DNA of 64,000 nt from Gp6-AA40 sp035649635 (GTDB lineage: Bacteria > Acidobacteriota > Vicinamibacteria > Vicinamibacterales > UBA2999). Under the pieces are notes generated by a model. That model saw nothing but the letters and a program-made list of their open reading frames with translations. It had not been told where the DNA came from and ran no database searches. Of this stretch, positions 25,529-33,423 are shown one piece after another. The stretch spans positions 62,001 through 126,000 of the forward strand of contig DASRJE010000015.1 of NCBI GenBank assembly GCA_035649635.1. Reading direction: 5' to 3'. Position 1 is the stretch's first letter. The number at the start of each line of letters is the position of its first letter. The position numbers and the translations under genes were made by a program.

Positions 25529-26353
25529 ATGTCACGAGGCCAGGCGGTGAAGACGGCAAGTCCCCTCGAGCTGACGAGTCGCGCCGAGGCGACTCACTTC
25601 TGGTTTCGAGGGTTCCGCGAATTTCTCGCGCCCGTTATTCGCGATCTCAGTCGCGGGCGCCGTGACCTGCGCATCATCGACTGCGGGTGCGGTACCGGGC
25701 ACAACATCCGTATGCTGAGTTCGTACGGCCGCGTCGTCGGATTCGATCTCAACGATGGTGGCGTCGCCATGACCCGCGCCTCGGGAGCCACGGTGGTGCG
25801 CGGCGATGTCGCGCGCGCCCCGTTTGCTTCCGGGCTCTTCGACATCGCGACTTCATTTGACGTCCTGCAGTGTATCGAGCCGGATGCAGTTGCGGTTCGC
25901 GAGATGGCGCGGATGGTTCGGCCCGGCGGGGCAGTGGTCGTCTCGATGGCGGCGCTCGAAATGCTTCGCGGCGATCACTCGGTGTCGTGGCAGGAGGTCA
26001 GGCGTTACACACCGGCCATGGCAAGACAGCTTTTTACTCAAGCTGGCTTGAACGTGGAACGAGTGTCGTTTCTCTTTGGCTCGCTGTTTCCGCTGATGCT
26101 GACGGTGAGGATGGCGCAGCGCCTTCTGCGGCCATTTCGCACCTATCGTCCCGATACCGACATCGCGGTTCCATCAGCGCCGGTGAATGGACTGCTGACA
26201 GCAGTTGTGATCGCGGAGGCGTGGGTGGCTCGACACGTCCCGATGCCGGTCGGGAGCTCGTTGCTCGTGGTCGGCAGGAAGCTCGAAAGCAGCGGCGGGT
26301 CTTTTGACGCTAGAACCGAAGAATCCCGCCGAAGTAAGGCCCGTTCATCTTGA
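25529..26353 (+). CDS. Class I SAM-dependent methyltransferase
   Basis: 274 aa from ATG 25529 (GTG 25547 is an alternative; earlier codons lie in the repeat). SAM-binding motif I is 'RIIDCGCGTGHNIRML', the acidic motif II is 'VVGFDLND', and post-motifs 'GDVARAPFASGLFDIATSFD' and 'MARMVRPGGAVVVSMAAL' follow. The C-terminal part has hydrophobic stretches ('FGSLFPLMLTVRMAQRLL', 'LLTAVVIAEAWVARHV') as in methyltransferases of cell-surface glycan or lipid pathways. Substrate unknown. The 3' end overlaps the convergent beta-barrel gene by 44 bases. Confidence 0.85.
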   Translation: MSRGQAVKTASPLELTSRAEATHFWFRGFREFLAPVIRDLSRGRRDLRIIDCGCGTGHNIRMLSSYGRVVGFDLNDGGVAMTRASGATVVRGDVARAPFASGLFDIATSFDVLQCIEPDAVAVREMARMVRPGGAVVVSMAALEMLRGDHSVSWQEVRRYTPAMARQLFTQAGLNVERVSFLFGSLFPLMLTVRMAQRLLRPFRTYRPDTDIAVPSAPVNGLLTAVVIAEAWVARHVPMPVGSSLLVVGRKLESSGGSFDARTEESRRSKARSS

Positions 26354-27137
26354 GATCGCCTTCGTCCTCGTCAACTGCGTAGGTTCCGGTCACTGATCGG
26401 TATCCGAACTGCCCGCCTACATGACTTCCGAAGTTGATCGTCCCGTAGATATCGAAGTCGGACATCGACGCCTCGAGATCTTCAGCGACGATGCGGTCGG
26501 TCAGTGGCTTCACCCATCCGAAGACCTTGAAACCGGTGTACTCCGCCGTGACGGAGAACGTCCGATGCGGGTACACGCGGCCGATGACGCCCAACGTGAC
26601 GATGGGAGCTGTCACGTCGGTTGACTGGCCCCCAAAGCCAGACGCGCTCAGATCGGCAGTGAGATGGTTGTGCTTCAGCTCGGTGATGAATCCGATCAGC
26701 CCGCGGTCACCTGCCACGAAATCGTATTCGTAACCGAACCGCCACAGATCCCAATTGAGGTCGGCGGTAACCGGCACCGTGATTGGGAAAGTCGCGCCAC
26801 CGAATGAAATCGTCCGCTGAGCCGTTGCCTGCTCGAAGTAATCGAAGTTCACATGAGCGATGCGGAACTTGTGTTTGCGCCCGGTCTTGAGGACCGACCG
26901 GAATTCAGCAAAACGATCGTCGAGGAGCCCGAACTCCCGCACGAAGTCGACGCCCGGAATGCCGGCCGCCGCGAGCCCGCCCGTCTGAATCTCGATGCCC
27001 GGCGAGGGCTTCCAGAACATCAAGCCGAGTTCGACGTGGAAGTTCTCCGCCGGGGCGGGGTCTGGCACGCTGAACTGTGCCTCAGCCTGCGCGGCGATCG
27101 CGGCACTCAACAGGATGGTTGCAAGCAGTATTCGCAT
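26310..27137 (-). CDS. Predicted outer-membrane beta-barrel protein
   Basis: 275 aa with a signal peptide ('ILLATILLSAAIAAQAEAQF'). The mature part has alternating amphipathic strands ('FRIAHVNFDYFEQ', 'WDLWRFGYEYDFV', 'FSVTAEYTGFKVFGW', 'GQFGYRSVTGTY') and ends in an aromatic residue ('FGGILRF'), typical of outer-membrane barrels. ATG 27137 was preferred to an upstream GTG (27167) because it starts at the signal peptide. Specific family not recognised. Confidence 0.75.
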   Translation of the reverse strand: MRILLATILLSAAIAAQAEAQFSVPDPAPAENFHVELGLMFWKPSPGIEIQTGGLAAAGIPGVDFVREFGLLDDRFAEFRSVLKTGRKHKFRIAHVNFDYFEQATAQRTISFGGATFPITVPVTADLNWDLWRFGYEYDFVAGDRGLIGFITELKHNHLTADLSASGFGGQSTDVTAPIVTLGVIGRVYPHRTFSVTAEYTGFKVFGWVKPLTDRIVAEDLEASMSDFDIYGTINFGSHVGGQFGYRSVTGTYAVDEDEGDLKMNGPYFGGILRF

Positions 27138-27218
27138 TCGTCTGTCTATCGGCGTCGCAGTGGACACCCTTTAGCGTACAGCGCCTGAGGCTTGGAATCG
27201 GACAGTTATACTGCGGAA

Positions 27219-28961
27219 ATGTCCCCCGAGCGCCGTTTGATCAAGTATTTGGCGCGCTATCGCCGAGCTTTCATCACTGGCTTTATTTGTGTGGTGCTGG
27301 CCACCGCAATCTCTACAGGCGGGCCCTGGGTCTTGAAATACGCCGTCGATGACCTGAGCCAGGGGCTGACGTTCGACAAAGTCCGATGGTACGGAGTCCT
27401 GCTGTTCATGCTCGCGGCGGTGGGCGGCATCTTCAGATTTCTCATGCGGCGCATCATCGTCGGCGCGTCGCGCGATTTCGAGTACGACCTGCGAAACGAT
27501 TTCTTCGCAGCGCTTCAGCGCTTGCAGCTCTCGTACTTTCAGCACCATCGCACTGGCGATCTGATGTCACGGGCCACGAACGATCTCGGCGCCGTGCGCA
27601 TGATGATGGGGCCGGCGGTGATGTACACCGCGAGCACGGTGCTGACCTTTGTCGTCGCGACCGCCTTGATGATCTCGATCGATCCATGGCTGACGCTCGC
27701 GGCGCTCGTGCCCCTTCCGTTCGTGACCGTCGTCGTCAAGTATTTCGGCACCGCGATTCACAACCGCTTCGAGAAGATCCAGGAGCAGCTTTCCGACATC
27801 AGCGCCATCGCTCAGGAATCACTGGCCGGCGTGCGTGTCGTTCGCGCCTACGGACAAGAAGCCTTCGAAATCGACCGGTTCCGGGCGGCCAATTCCGAAT
27901 ACGTGCAGCGCAATCGAGCCCTGATTCGTCTTCAGGGATTCTATTTTCCGAGCATGGGGCTGCTGATGGGCATCGGTGCGCTCCTCGTGCTCTGGCTGGG
28001 CAGCCGGCGGGTCGTGGCCGGACAGATGACGCTTGGAGAACTGGTCGCCTTCAACGCCTACCTCACCATGCTCGGATGGCCCATGATTGCGTTTGGTTGG
28101 GTCAGCAATCTCCTCCAGCGTGGAATGGCGTCGTGGAAGCGCCTGCTCGAGGTCCTCGATGTGGAACCTCTCGTTTCCGATGCCAACGCGAATGACGCGG
28201 TCCAGTCAATCGATGGGGAAGTGGAGTTCCGCAACCTGACGTTCTCGTTTGGTGACGCCGTTGTCCTGCGAGGTGTGTCGTTCAAGGTGGCAAAAGGGAC
28301 GACCACGGCCATCGTCGGTGCGACTGGTTCGGGCAAGTCGACATTACTCAGCCTGCTACCGCGGTTGCATGAGCCGCCCGCCGGCACTGTGTTCATAGAC
28401 GGCATCGATATTCGCCATATTCCGCTGAACGTGCTCAGAGGCGCGATTGGATTCGTCAACCAGGAGCCGTTTCTCTTCAGCACGACGCTGGCTGAAAACA
28501 TCGCGTTCGGGGCGCGCGCGAACCAGGGCGATCGAGATCGCATCTCAGAGGCGGCGTCTATCGCGCGGCTCGACAAAGATCTTGCGCAATTTCCCCAGGG
28601 GTACGACACACCGGTGGGGGAGCGCGGCATCACGCTGTCAGGTGGGCAGAAGCAGCGAGCCGCCATCGCTCGTGCCCTCGTGATCGATCCCAAGATCCTG
28701 GTCCTGGACGACGCGTTGTCGGCCGTCGACACGCATACCGAGGAGGAGATTCTCGATCGGCTTTCAGTCGTGATGTCTCAGCGGACCTCCATCATCGTCT
28801 CCCACCGCGTATCCACGATCCGTGGCGCCGACCAGATCGTGGTGCTGCACGAGGGCCGGGTCGCCGAGCGTGGCACTCACGAGGAACTGATCCGCCGCGA
28901 CGGCTTCTACGCCGACCTCTACCGCAAGCAGCTCCTCGAGGAAGAACTGAAGGCGTCATGA
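27219..28961 (+). CDS. ABC exporter half-transporter with degenerate ATPase site
   Basis: 580 aa: six-helix type IV exporter domain (~15-320) fused to an ATPase domain (~340-575). Walker A 'GATGSGKST', signature 'LSGGQKQ', Walker B 'ILVLDDALSAVD' and switch His in 'IIVSHRVS' are seen. The residue after Walker B, normally catalytic Glu, is Asp (LDD). That is a hallmark of the non-canonical half of heterodimeric exporters such as TM287/288 or BmrCD. The ATG of the partner gene overlaps the stop (ATGA). Likely exports lipids, drugs or peptides. Confidence 0.93.
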   Translation: MSPERRLIKYLARYRRAFITGFICVVLATAISTGGPWVLKYAVDDLSQGLTFDKVRWYGVLLFMLAAVGGIFRFLMRRIIVGASRDFEYDLRNDFFAALQRLQLSYFQHHRTGDLMSRATNDLGAVRMMMGPAVMYTASTVLTFVVATALMISIDPWLTLAALVPLPFVTVVVKYFGTAIHNRFEKIQEQLSDISAIAQESLAGVRVVRAYGQEAFEIDRFRAANSEYVQRNRALIRLQGFYFPSMGLLMGIGALLVLWLGSRRVVAGQMTLGELVAFNAYLTMLGWPMIAFGWVSNLLQRGMASWKRLLEVLDVEPLVSDANANDAVQSIDGEVEFRNLTFSFGDAVVLRGVSFKVAKGTTTAIVGATGSGKSTLLSLLPRLHEPPAGTVFIDGIDIRHIPLNVLRGAIGFVNQEPFLFSTTLAENIAFGARANQGDRDRISEAASIARLDKDLAQFPQGYDTPVGERGITLSGGQKQRAAIARALVIDPKILVLDDALSAVDTHTEEEILDRLSVVMSQRTSIIVSHRVSTIRGADQIVVLHEGRVAERGTHEELIRRDGFYADLYRKQLLEEELKAS

Positions 28962-30736
28962 TCGACGAGGACGTCCTCGGGAAAGCCTACGACAGCCGTT
29001 TGATGCAGCGGCTGCTGACGTATTTGCGTCCGTACCGCGGTCAGGTCATCCTTGCCGTTGTCGCCATCATCGGCCACTCGGTTCTCGATCTGGCGCCTCC
29101 GTATCTCACGAAGATCGTCATCGACCGCTACATCCCGCTCGGTGATCTTGGCGGCTTGCGCACGATTGCCGCCCTGTATCTGATCGCGTTGATCACATCG
29201 TTCCTTCTCGAGTGCCTCCAGACGTGGACGATGCAGGTGATCGGACAGCGGATCATGTTCGACCTGAGGATGGAGCTCGTGACGCACCTGCATCGGCTGG
29301 ATCTTCGTTTTTACGACCGCAATCCTGTTGGTCGCCTGATGACAAGGCTCACGACCGACGTCGACGTCCTCAACGAGCTGTTCACGTCGGGCGTGGTATC
29401 GGTCTTTGGAGATGTGTTCACGCTGACCGGCATCATGGCCGTGCTCGTCTGGATGGATTGGCGCCTGGCGATCGCGGCGTTCTCGGTGCTGCCCCTCATC
29501 GCGGCGATTACGCATTGGTTCCGCGTGAACGCGCGTGAATCGTACCGGACGGTGCGGACCTGGATTGCCCGAATCAATGCCTATCTGCAGGAGCGAATCA
29601 CCGGCATGGCGACGGTGCAGCTGTACCGCCGCGAGTCACGCGACTTCGAAGCGTTTGATGAGATCGATCGTCGTCATCGCGACGCCAACGTCCAGTCGAT
29701 CTTCTACTACGCCGTGTTCTATCCAGCCGTCGAGCTCGTCGGCGCGCTTGCGGCCTCGTTGATTCTCTGGGTCGGTGGGGCACGCATCATCGCCGATAGC
29801 GGCGACATGCTGACACTCGGGTCGCTTGTCGCGTTTCTCCAGTACTCGCAGCGCTTCTTTCGACCGATCAGCGACCTGTCTGAGAAGTTCAACATTCTGC
29901 AGGGCGCGATGGCATCGTCTGAGCGAATTTTCGGCCTGCTGGATACCGCGGCTGAAATTACATCGAAATCTCGGGAAGAACGAACCACGTGGAATGGCCC
30001 CGGTGTGATTCGGTTCGAGAACGTGAGCTTTGCGTACGTCGAAGGCGAGCCGGTACTGAAGAACGTCTCCTTCGAGGTCAGGCCGGGTGAACGCATCGGC
30101 ATCGTTGGCGCCACTGGTTCCGGCAAGACGACGATCGTCAGCTTGCTGCTGCGGTTCTACGACGTGCAGGTGGGACGGATCACGGTCGACGGTGCGGACA
30201 TTCGGGACATCGATCTGTCGGACTTGCGATCGCTCTTCGGCCTGGTCCTGCAGGACGTCCAGCTCTTTGCGGGAACGATCGGAGGGAACGTCCGGCTTGG
30301 CAATCAGTCGATCTCCGATGACGATGTGCGCGGCGCGCTCGAGGCGGTACACGCGTCGAGCTTCGTCGATCGACTGCCGAAGGGGCTCGATAGCGTCGTC
30401 GCCGAGCGAGGTTCGACGCTATCGGTAGGGCAGAAGCAATTGCTCTCGTTTGCGCGCGCATTGGCGTTCAATCCGCGCGTGCTCGTCCTCGATGAAGCGA
30501 CGTCGAGCGTCGACACAGATACCGAGCTCCTGATCCGCGATGCGCTCAAGGTCGTGATGCGAGGGCGAACGACGATCGCCATCGCGCATCGCCTGTCGAC
30601 GATCCAGGACATGGATCGCATTCTCGTGATGCACCGCGGGGAACTGCGCGAATCGGGCACCCATCAGGAGCTTCTCGCCCTGCGCGGGATCTATCATCGG
30701 TTGTACGAGCTGCAGTTCGAGTCGACTACTGCTTAG
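28958..30736 (+). CDS. ABC exporter half-transporter, canonical Walker B partner
   Basis: 592 aa, same fold as the preceding protein: membrane domain ~15-325, ATPase ~345-585. Walker A 'GATGSGKTT', Walker B with catalytic Glu ('VLVLDEATSSVD') and switch His in 'IAIAHRLS' are intact, but the signature reads 'LSVGQKQ' instead of LSGGQ. A canonical Glu paired with an altered signature complements the partner's defect, giving one active and one degenerate ATP site in the heterodimer. Confidence 0.93.
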   Translation: MIDEDVLGKAYDSRLMQRLLTYLRPYRGQVILAVVAIIGHSVLDLAPPYLTKIVIDRYIPLGDLGGLRTIAALYLIALITSFLLECLQTWTMQVIGQRIMFDLRMELVTHLHRLDLRFYDRNPVGRLMTRLTTDVDVLNELFTSGVVSVFGDVFTLTGIMAVLVWMDWRLAIAAFSVLPLIAAITHWFRVNARESYRTVRTWIARINAYLQERITGMATVQLYRRESRDFEAFDEIDRRHRDANVQSIFYYAVFYPAVELVGALAASLILWVGGARIIADSGDMLTLGSLVAFLQYSQRFFRPISDLSEKFNILQGAMASSERIFGLLDTAAEITSKSREERTTWNGPGVIRFENVSFAYVEGEPVLKNVSFEVRPGERIGIVGATGSGKTTIVSLLLRFYDVQVGRITVDGADIRDIDLSDLRSLFGLVLQDVQLFAGTIGGNVRLGNQSISDDDVRGALEAVHASSFVDRLPKGLDSVVAERGSTLSVGQKQLLSFARALAFNPRVLVLDEATSSVDTDTELLIRDALKVVMRGRTTIAIAHRLSTIQDMDRILVMHRGELRESGTHQELLALRGIYHRLYELQFESTTA

Positions 30737-30785
30737 AGTGGAACGGAGGGGGCGGAGTTAAGGGAAGCTACGACGGGAGAGGACG

Positions 30786-31469
30786 CTACTGCTGACCAGC
30801 AGTCGGCGTGGGATTGGGCGCTGAAGATTCGGCGGGAACTTCCGGCGCGATCTCCGGTGTCTCTGTCGGCGCCGCGTCTGATGGCAACTCGCCCTCGGGC
30901 GCAATGCCTGCGGGCGGCGGAGGATCGGGCGGAGGAATTCGGCGCGCGGCTTCTCGTCGTCTGAACACGCGATCGACCAGGCTCGGTGAGCTCGCGGTCG
31001 GATCCCATCCGAGGCGTAGCACGGTGACCTGCACTTCTTTACGTCCAAAACGAAGCGCCTCGTGGCAGCTCCACATATACAAGTCGAGCACGCGACCCTG
31101 AACGCGAGGGCCGGTGTCCATCACGGTGTAGACGCCACTGTAGCGGGTGTCCCCAGCCCCGATGTTCACGACACTACCAACGGGAAGAAGCGTCGGGTCG
31201 GCCGCAGCGACGCCCGTTCGCGCCACCACCCCCGAGGCGGTCGTGGTGCCCTTGCAGTATGCGGTTGCGGCAAACGGCATCTGGCTGCCGGGACTGGGAG
31301 GGCCGCTTTGTCTCAGCGATTGCCAGAATGCGCTGCGCGAGTCGAACATCTCGGCTTCGTACATGAAGAGGAAGCCGACCACGGCGATCACCAGCACGAC
31401 AACTTTTCGCCACGTCGACCGGGAGATGATGACCCGCATAGGAGCAGCCAGGCGTCCCAAGGTGGCCAC
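30786..31469 (-). CDS. Membrane-anchored 3D-domain protein (MltA-like fold)
   Basis: 227 aa from a GTG touching the thiL stop (TAGTG); an ATG at 31439 is also possible. One N-terminal membrane segment ('VVVLVIAVVGFLFMYEAEMF') is followed by a 3D domain (~65-150) with 'FAATAYCKGTTTASGVVARTG', 'GVYTVMDTG' and 'RVLDLYMWS', the Asp-rich motif of cell-wall lytic enzymes of the MltA/RpfB/YabE type. The C-terminus is a Pro/Ala/Glu-rich tail. Probably acts on peptidoglycan in the periplasm. Confidence 0.82.
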   Translation of the reverse strand: MATLGRLAAPMRVIISRSTWRKVVVLVIAVVGFLFMYEAEMFDSRSAFWQSLRQSGPPSPGSQMPFAATAYCKGTTTASGVVARTGVAAADPTLLPVGSVVNIGAGDTRYSGVYTVMDTGPRVQGRVLDLYMWSCHEALRFGRKEVQVTVLRLGWDPTASSPSLVDRVFRRREAARRIPPPDPPPPAGIAPEGELPSDAAPTETPEIAPEVPAESSAPNPTPTAGQQ

Positions 31470-32458
31470 TACCGGAAATGTTCGTAACCCTCCGGTAGTT
31501 CTCGCTCCCTGTGCCCGTCCTTGACGAGCAGGCGGGGCGCTCGGGTAACAACGCCGATCCTGGTTATCGGCAGATTGCCTAGATGTCGTCGTACGGCCCT
31601 CAACCGTCCAGCTTGTCTGGGCCTCACCGTAAAGATCAGCTCAAAATCGTCGCCTCCCGTAAGCGCGAGGTCAATGGGATCTTGCTGATGCTGGCTCAGC
31701 CACTCCTTGGACTCCGCCGTAATCGGAATCTGCGCCGCGTCCAACGTGATGCCAACAGATGAGGCCTGCGCAATTTGACGCACACCGTCTGCCAAGCCAT
31801 CGCTGAGATCCATGCAGCTCGTCGCCGCGCGATTTCGCCCCAGCAATAGCCCGGCCCGCACGCGCGGCTCCGGGCGGAGATATCTGGCGGCCGCACCAGT
31901 GTCGGTATCGTCATTCTGCAAGCGCATCAAACCAATTGCGGCGTCTCCGAGTGATCCCGTGACGTAAACCTCGTCGCCGACGCGGGCCCCCGCGCGAGTG
32001 AGAACCTTGCGCCGGTGCACCGTGCCGATCGCCGTGACATCGAGCACCATCGGACCTGGCGTTCGAGTGATGTTTCCGCCGATGAGGGTCACACCGTGGC
32101 GCGCGGCCAGCGCCAACAAGCCATCGATCATCCGATCGAACGCCGCGATCTCGAGCGATGCCGGAAGCGCCATCGACAGGAGAGCGGCTCGCGGCCTGGC
32201 GCCCATTGCTGCCAGGTCACTCAGATTGACGGCCAAGGCACGATGTCCGATCGCGTCGGGCGGCACGAATCGGCGATCGAAGTGGACACCTTCGACCTGC
32301 GCATCCGTGGTCAGCACTTCGAGCGCGCCTCGCACCGGTTCGATCGCAGCGGCATCGTCTCCCGGGCCAACGACCACCCAGGGTTCAGTGGAGAGACGTT
32401 GTGAGATGCGAGCGATGAGCGCGCGCTCACCGCAATCAGCGACCGTAGGAGGATTCAA
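31469..32458 (-). CDS. thiL: Thiamine-monophosphate kinase
   Basis: 329 aa from TTG 32458. The family core is complete: 'GPGDDAAAI' near the start, 'DAQVEGVHF', 'GHRALAVNLSDLAAMGARP', 'LIGGNITRT', 'YVTGSLGDAAIGL', 'MDLSDGLADGV', 'LTGGDDFELIFTV'. It phosphorylates thiamine phosphate to thiamine diphosphate. The frame stays open to 32575, but that stretch encodes the 6S RNA, and the resulting N-terminus has no counterpart in ThiL. The chosen TTG gives the usual ThiL length; it lies in the T-run after the 6S RNA, so the start is not secure. Confidence 0.88.
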   Translation of the reverse strand: MNPPTVADCGERALIARISQRLSTEPWVVVGPGDDAAAIEPVRGALEVLTTDAQVEGVHFDRRFVPPDAIGHRALAVNLSDLAAMGARPRAALLSMALPASLEIAAFDRMIDGLLALAARHGVTLIGGNITRTPGPMVLDVTAIGTVHRRKVLTRAGARVGDEVYVTGSLGDAAIGLMRLQNDDTDTGAAARYLRPEPRVRAGLLLGRNRAATSCMDLSDGLADGVRQIAQASSVGITLDAAQIPITAESKEWLSQHQQDPIDLALTGGDDFELIFTVRPRQAGRLRAVRRHLGNLPITRIGVVTRAPRLLVKDGHRERELPEGYEHFR

Positions 32459-32482
32459 AATGAGGGGGCGAAGAGCCCCGCT
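32457..32482 (-). terminator. Terminator after 6S RNA
   Basis: On the minus strand GGGGC - loop - GCCCC is followed by CTCATTTT. This is a short intrinsic-terminator layout at the 3' end of the 6S RNA. Its upstream half also forms part of the closing stem of the RNA, so processing and termination may compete. Confidence 0.6.
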
Positions 32483-32656
32483 TTGCCGTGTGGGGAGGTC
32501 GAATGAACCTGCGAAAGCAGGTGGAGCCGCTGTTGTCGGCCGCGCTTCAGGCTTCCTCGAAACAGAGGCGTGCACACCGCACGACCTCGCGGCTCTCTTA
32601 GGTTGTTACGTTGGCTCAGACGAGCCTCCGAAACCATCACGAGCAAAGCAGGAGCC
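32473..32656 (-). ncRNA. ssrS: 6S RNA
   Basis: About 184 nt, directly downstream of zapA, the classical ssrS position. The ends can pair: GCTTTGC near the 5' end with GCAAAGC near the 3' end, extended by C-G and G-U pairs. Internal landmarks parallel E. coli 6S RNA by eye: a 5' 'TGAGCC' run, an apical hairpin CGTGC/GCACG, then 'CGAGGAAGCCT' (E. coli CGAGAAGCCU), and a small 3'-arm hairpin CACCTGC-TTTC-GCAGGT where E. coli has CACCUUGAACCAAGG. 6S RNA mimics an open promoter and binds the housekeeping RNA polymerase holoenzyme. Ends are estimated from promoter and pairing. Confidence 0.85.
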
Positions 32657-32661
32657 TAACG

Positions 32662-32690
32662 ATCTTACTGTGCGATTCGGGGAGGGTCAA
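32662..32690 (-). promoter_or_regulatory. Sigma-70-type promoter of 6S RNA
   Basis: On the minus strand TTGACC (32690-32685) and TAAGAT (32667-32662) are separated by exactly 17 bases. The predicted start is at about 32656-32657. It begins within 20 bases of the zapA stop, so the RNA has its own promoter. Confidence 0.8.
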
Positions 32691-32708
32691 GACAGCGGAA
32701 ACAGTCCA

Positions 32709-33014
32709 CTAAACTGCACGCTTGGTCGCGATTTGGGCGAGCGCTTCGTCGACGATGCGCTCGAGACGCAGTGCACGGTCGTGCAGATCGTCGCTCCGGT
32801 TGGAGCTCTGATCGCGCTGGCGAAAATATTCGTCGGCGATATTGAGGGCGACGAGGACCGCCAGTCCGAGCAAGTCGCTCGATGGCGCGGCGTCGGAGGC
32901 GGCTCGCATCTTCTGATCGACGTAAGCCGCGAGCTCGGTGATGTACCGTTCATCGAGCCCACTGCGAATTGGATAGCGCTGGCCCCCGATCTCGACAGTC
33001 ACCACGCTGCTCAT
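32709..33014 (-). CDS. zapA: Cell-division protein ZapA
   Basis: 101 aa. N-terminal ZapA head ('VVTVEIGGQRYPIRSGLDER', 'YITELAAYVDQKMR') and helical C-terminal part with 'LAVLVALNIADEYFRQRD' and a coiled coil. ZapA cross-links FtsZ filaments at the division site. ATG start; a ZapB-like gene lies just upstream and 6S RNA just downstream. Confidence 0.92.
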   Translation of the reverse strand: MSSVVTVEIGGQRYPIRSGLDERYITELAAYVDQKMRAASDAAPSSDLLGLAVLVALNIADEYFRQRDQSSNRSDDLHDRALRLERIVDEALAQIATKRAV

Positions 33015-33068
33015 GGTCGAGTCAGTTGCTTTCGTGAACCGTAAACGCCAAGGAAATATCAGTCACAA

Positions 33069-33347
33069 CTAAATCGCTTCCAACTGTTCGAGCATTTCGG
33101 CGACACGCGACCGAATCAGATCGCGCTCCTCGCGCAGCGCTGTCAGCTCGGTGCCGCTGGTGGCCTCGCTCTCGGCAAGGCGCGCGCGCACGCCGTCGAG
33201 CTCACGCGCCAGTCGAACGTTTTCTTCCGTCGCTCGGGCGTGGTCCGCTCGAAGCTGCGTCACGATGCCAACGAGCATTCGTACTTTTTCCTCGAGCCGA
33301 TCGATGGGATCGAGATCAGTTCGCGTTGCGACAGCCTGCTTTGCCAT
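33069..33347 (-). CDS. Small coiled-coil protein, ZapB-like
   Basis: 92 aa, almost entirely heptad-repeat coiled coil ('DRLEEKVRMLVGIVTQLRAD', 'NVRLARELDGVRARLAESE', 'LREERDLIRSRVAEMLEQLE'). The pattern and its place directly before zapA match the ZapB-like cell-division factors often annotated beside ZapA. ZapB of E. coli links ZapA to the chromosome terminus. Coiled coils align promiscuously, so the name rests mainly on context. Confidence 0.72.
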   Translation of the reverse strand: MAKQAVATRTDLDPIDRLEEKVRMLVGIVTQLRADHARATEENVRLARELDGVRARLAESEATSGTELTALREERDLIRSRVAEMLEQLEAI

Positions 33348-33423
33348 CCGGGTACGGTCCTCTGAATATGAGTGCGGGTGTGCGAGGAGATGGTGCCACG
33401 AATGGCTGGTGCTGGCAAGCGCG

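Noticed and set aside
25368..25550. Short plus-strand frame ending with a CxxCH motif, suggesting a cytochrome c
   Set aside because: Most of it is translated from intergenic inverted repeats; the CLKCH string is isolated, with no fold around it.
32459..32575. N-terminal extension of thiL
   Set aside because: The 39 extra codons are translated from the 6S RNA region and have no counterpart in ThiL.
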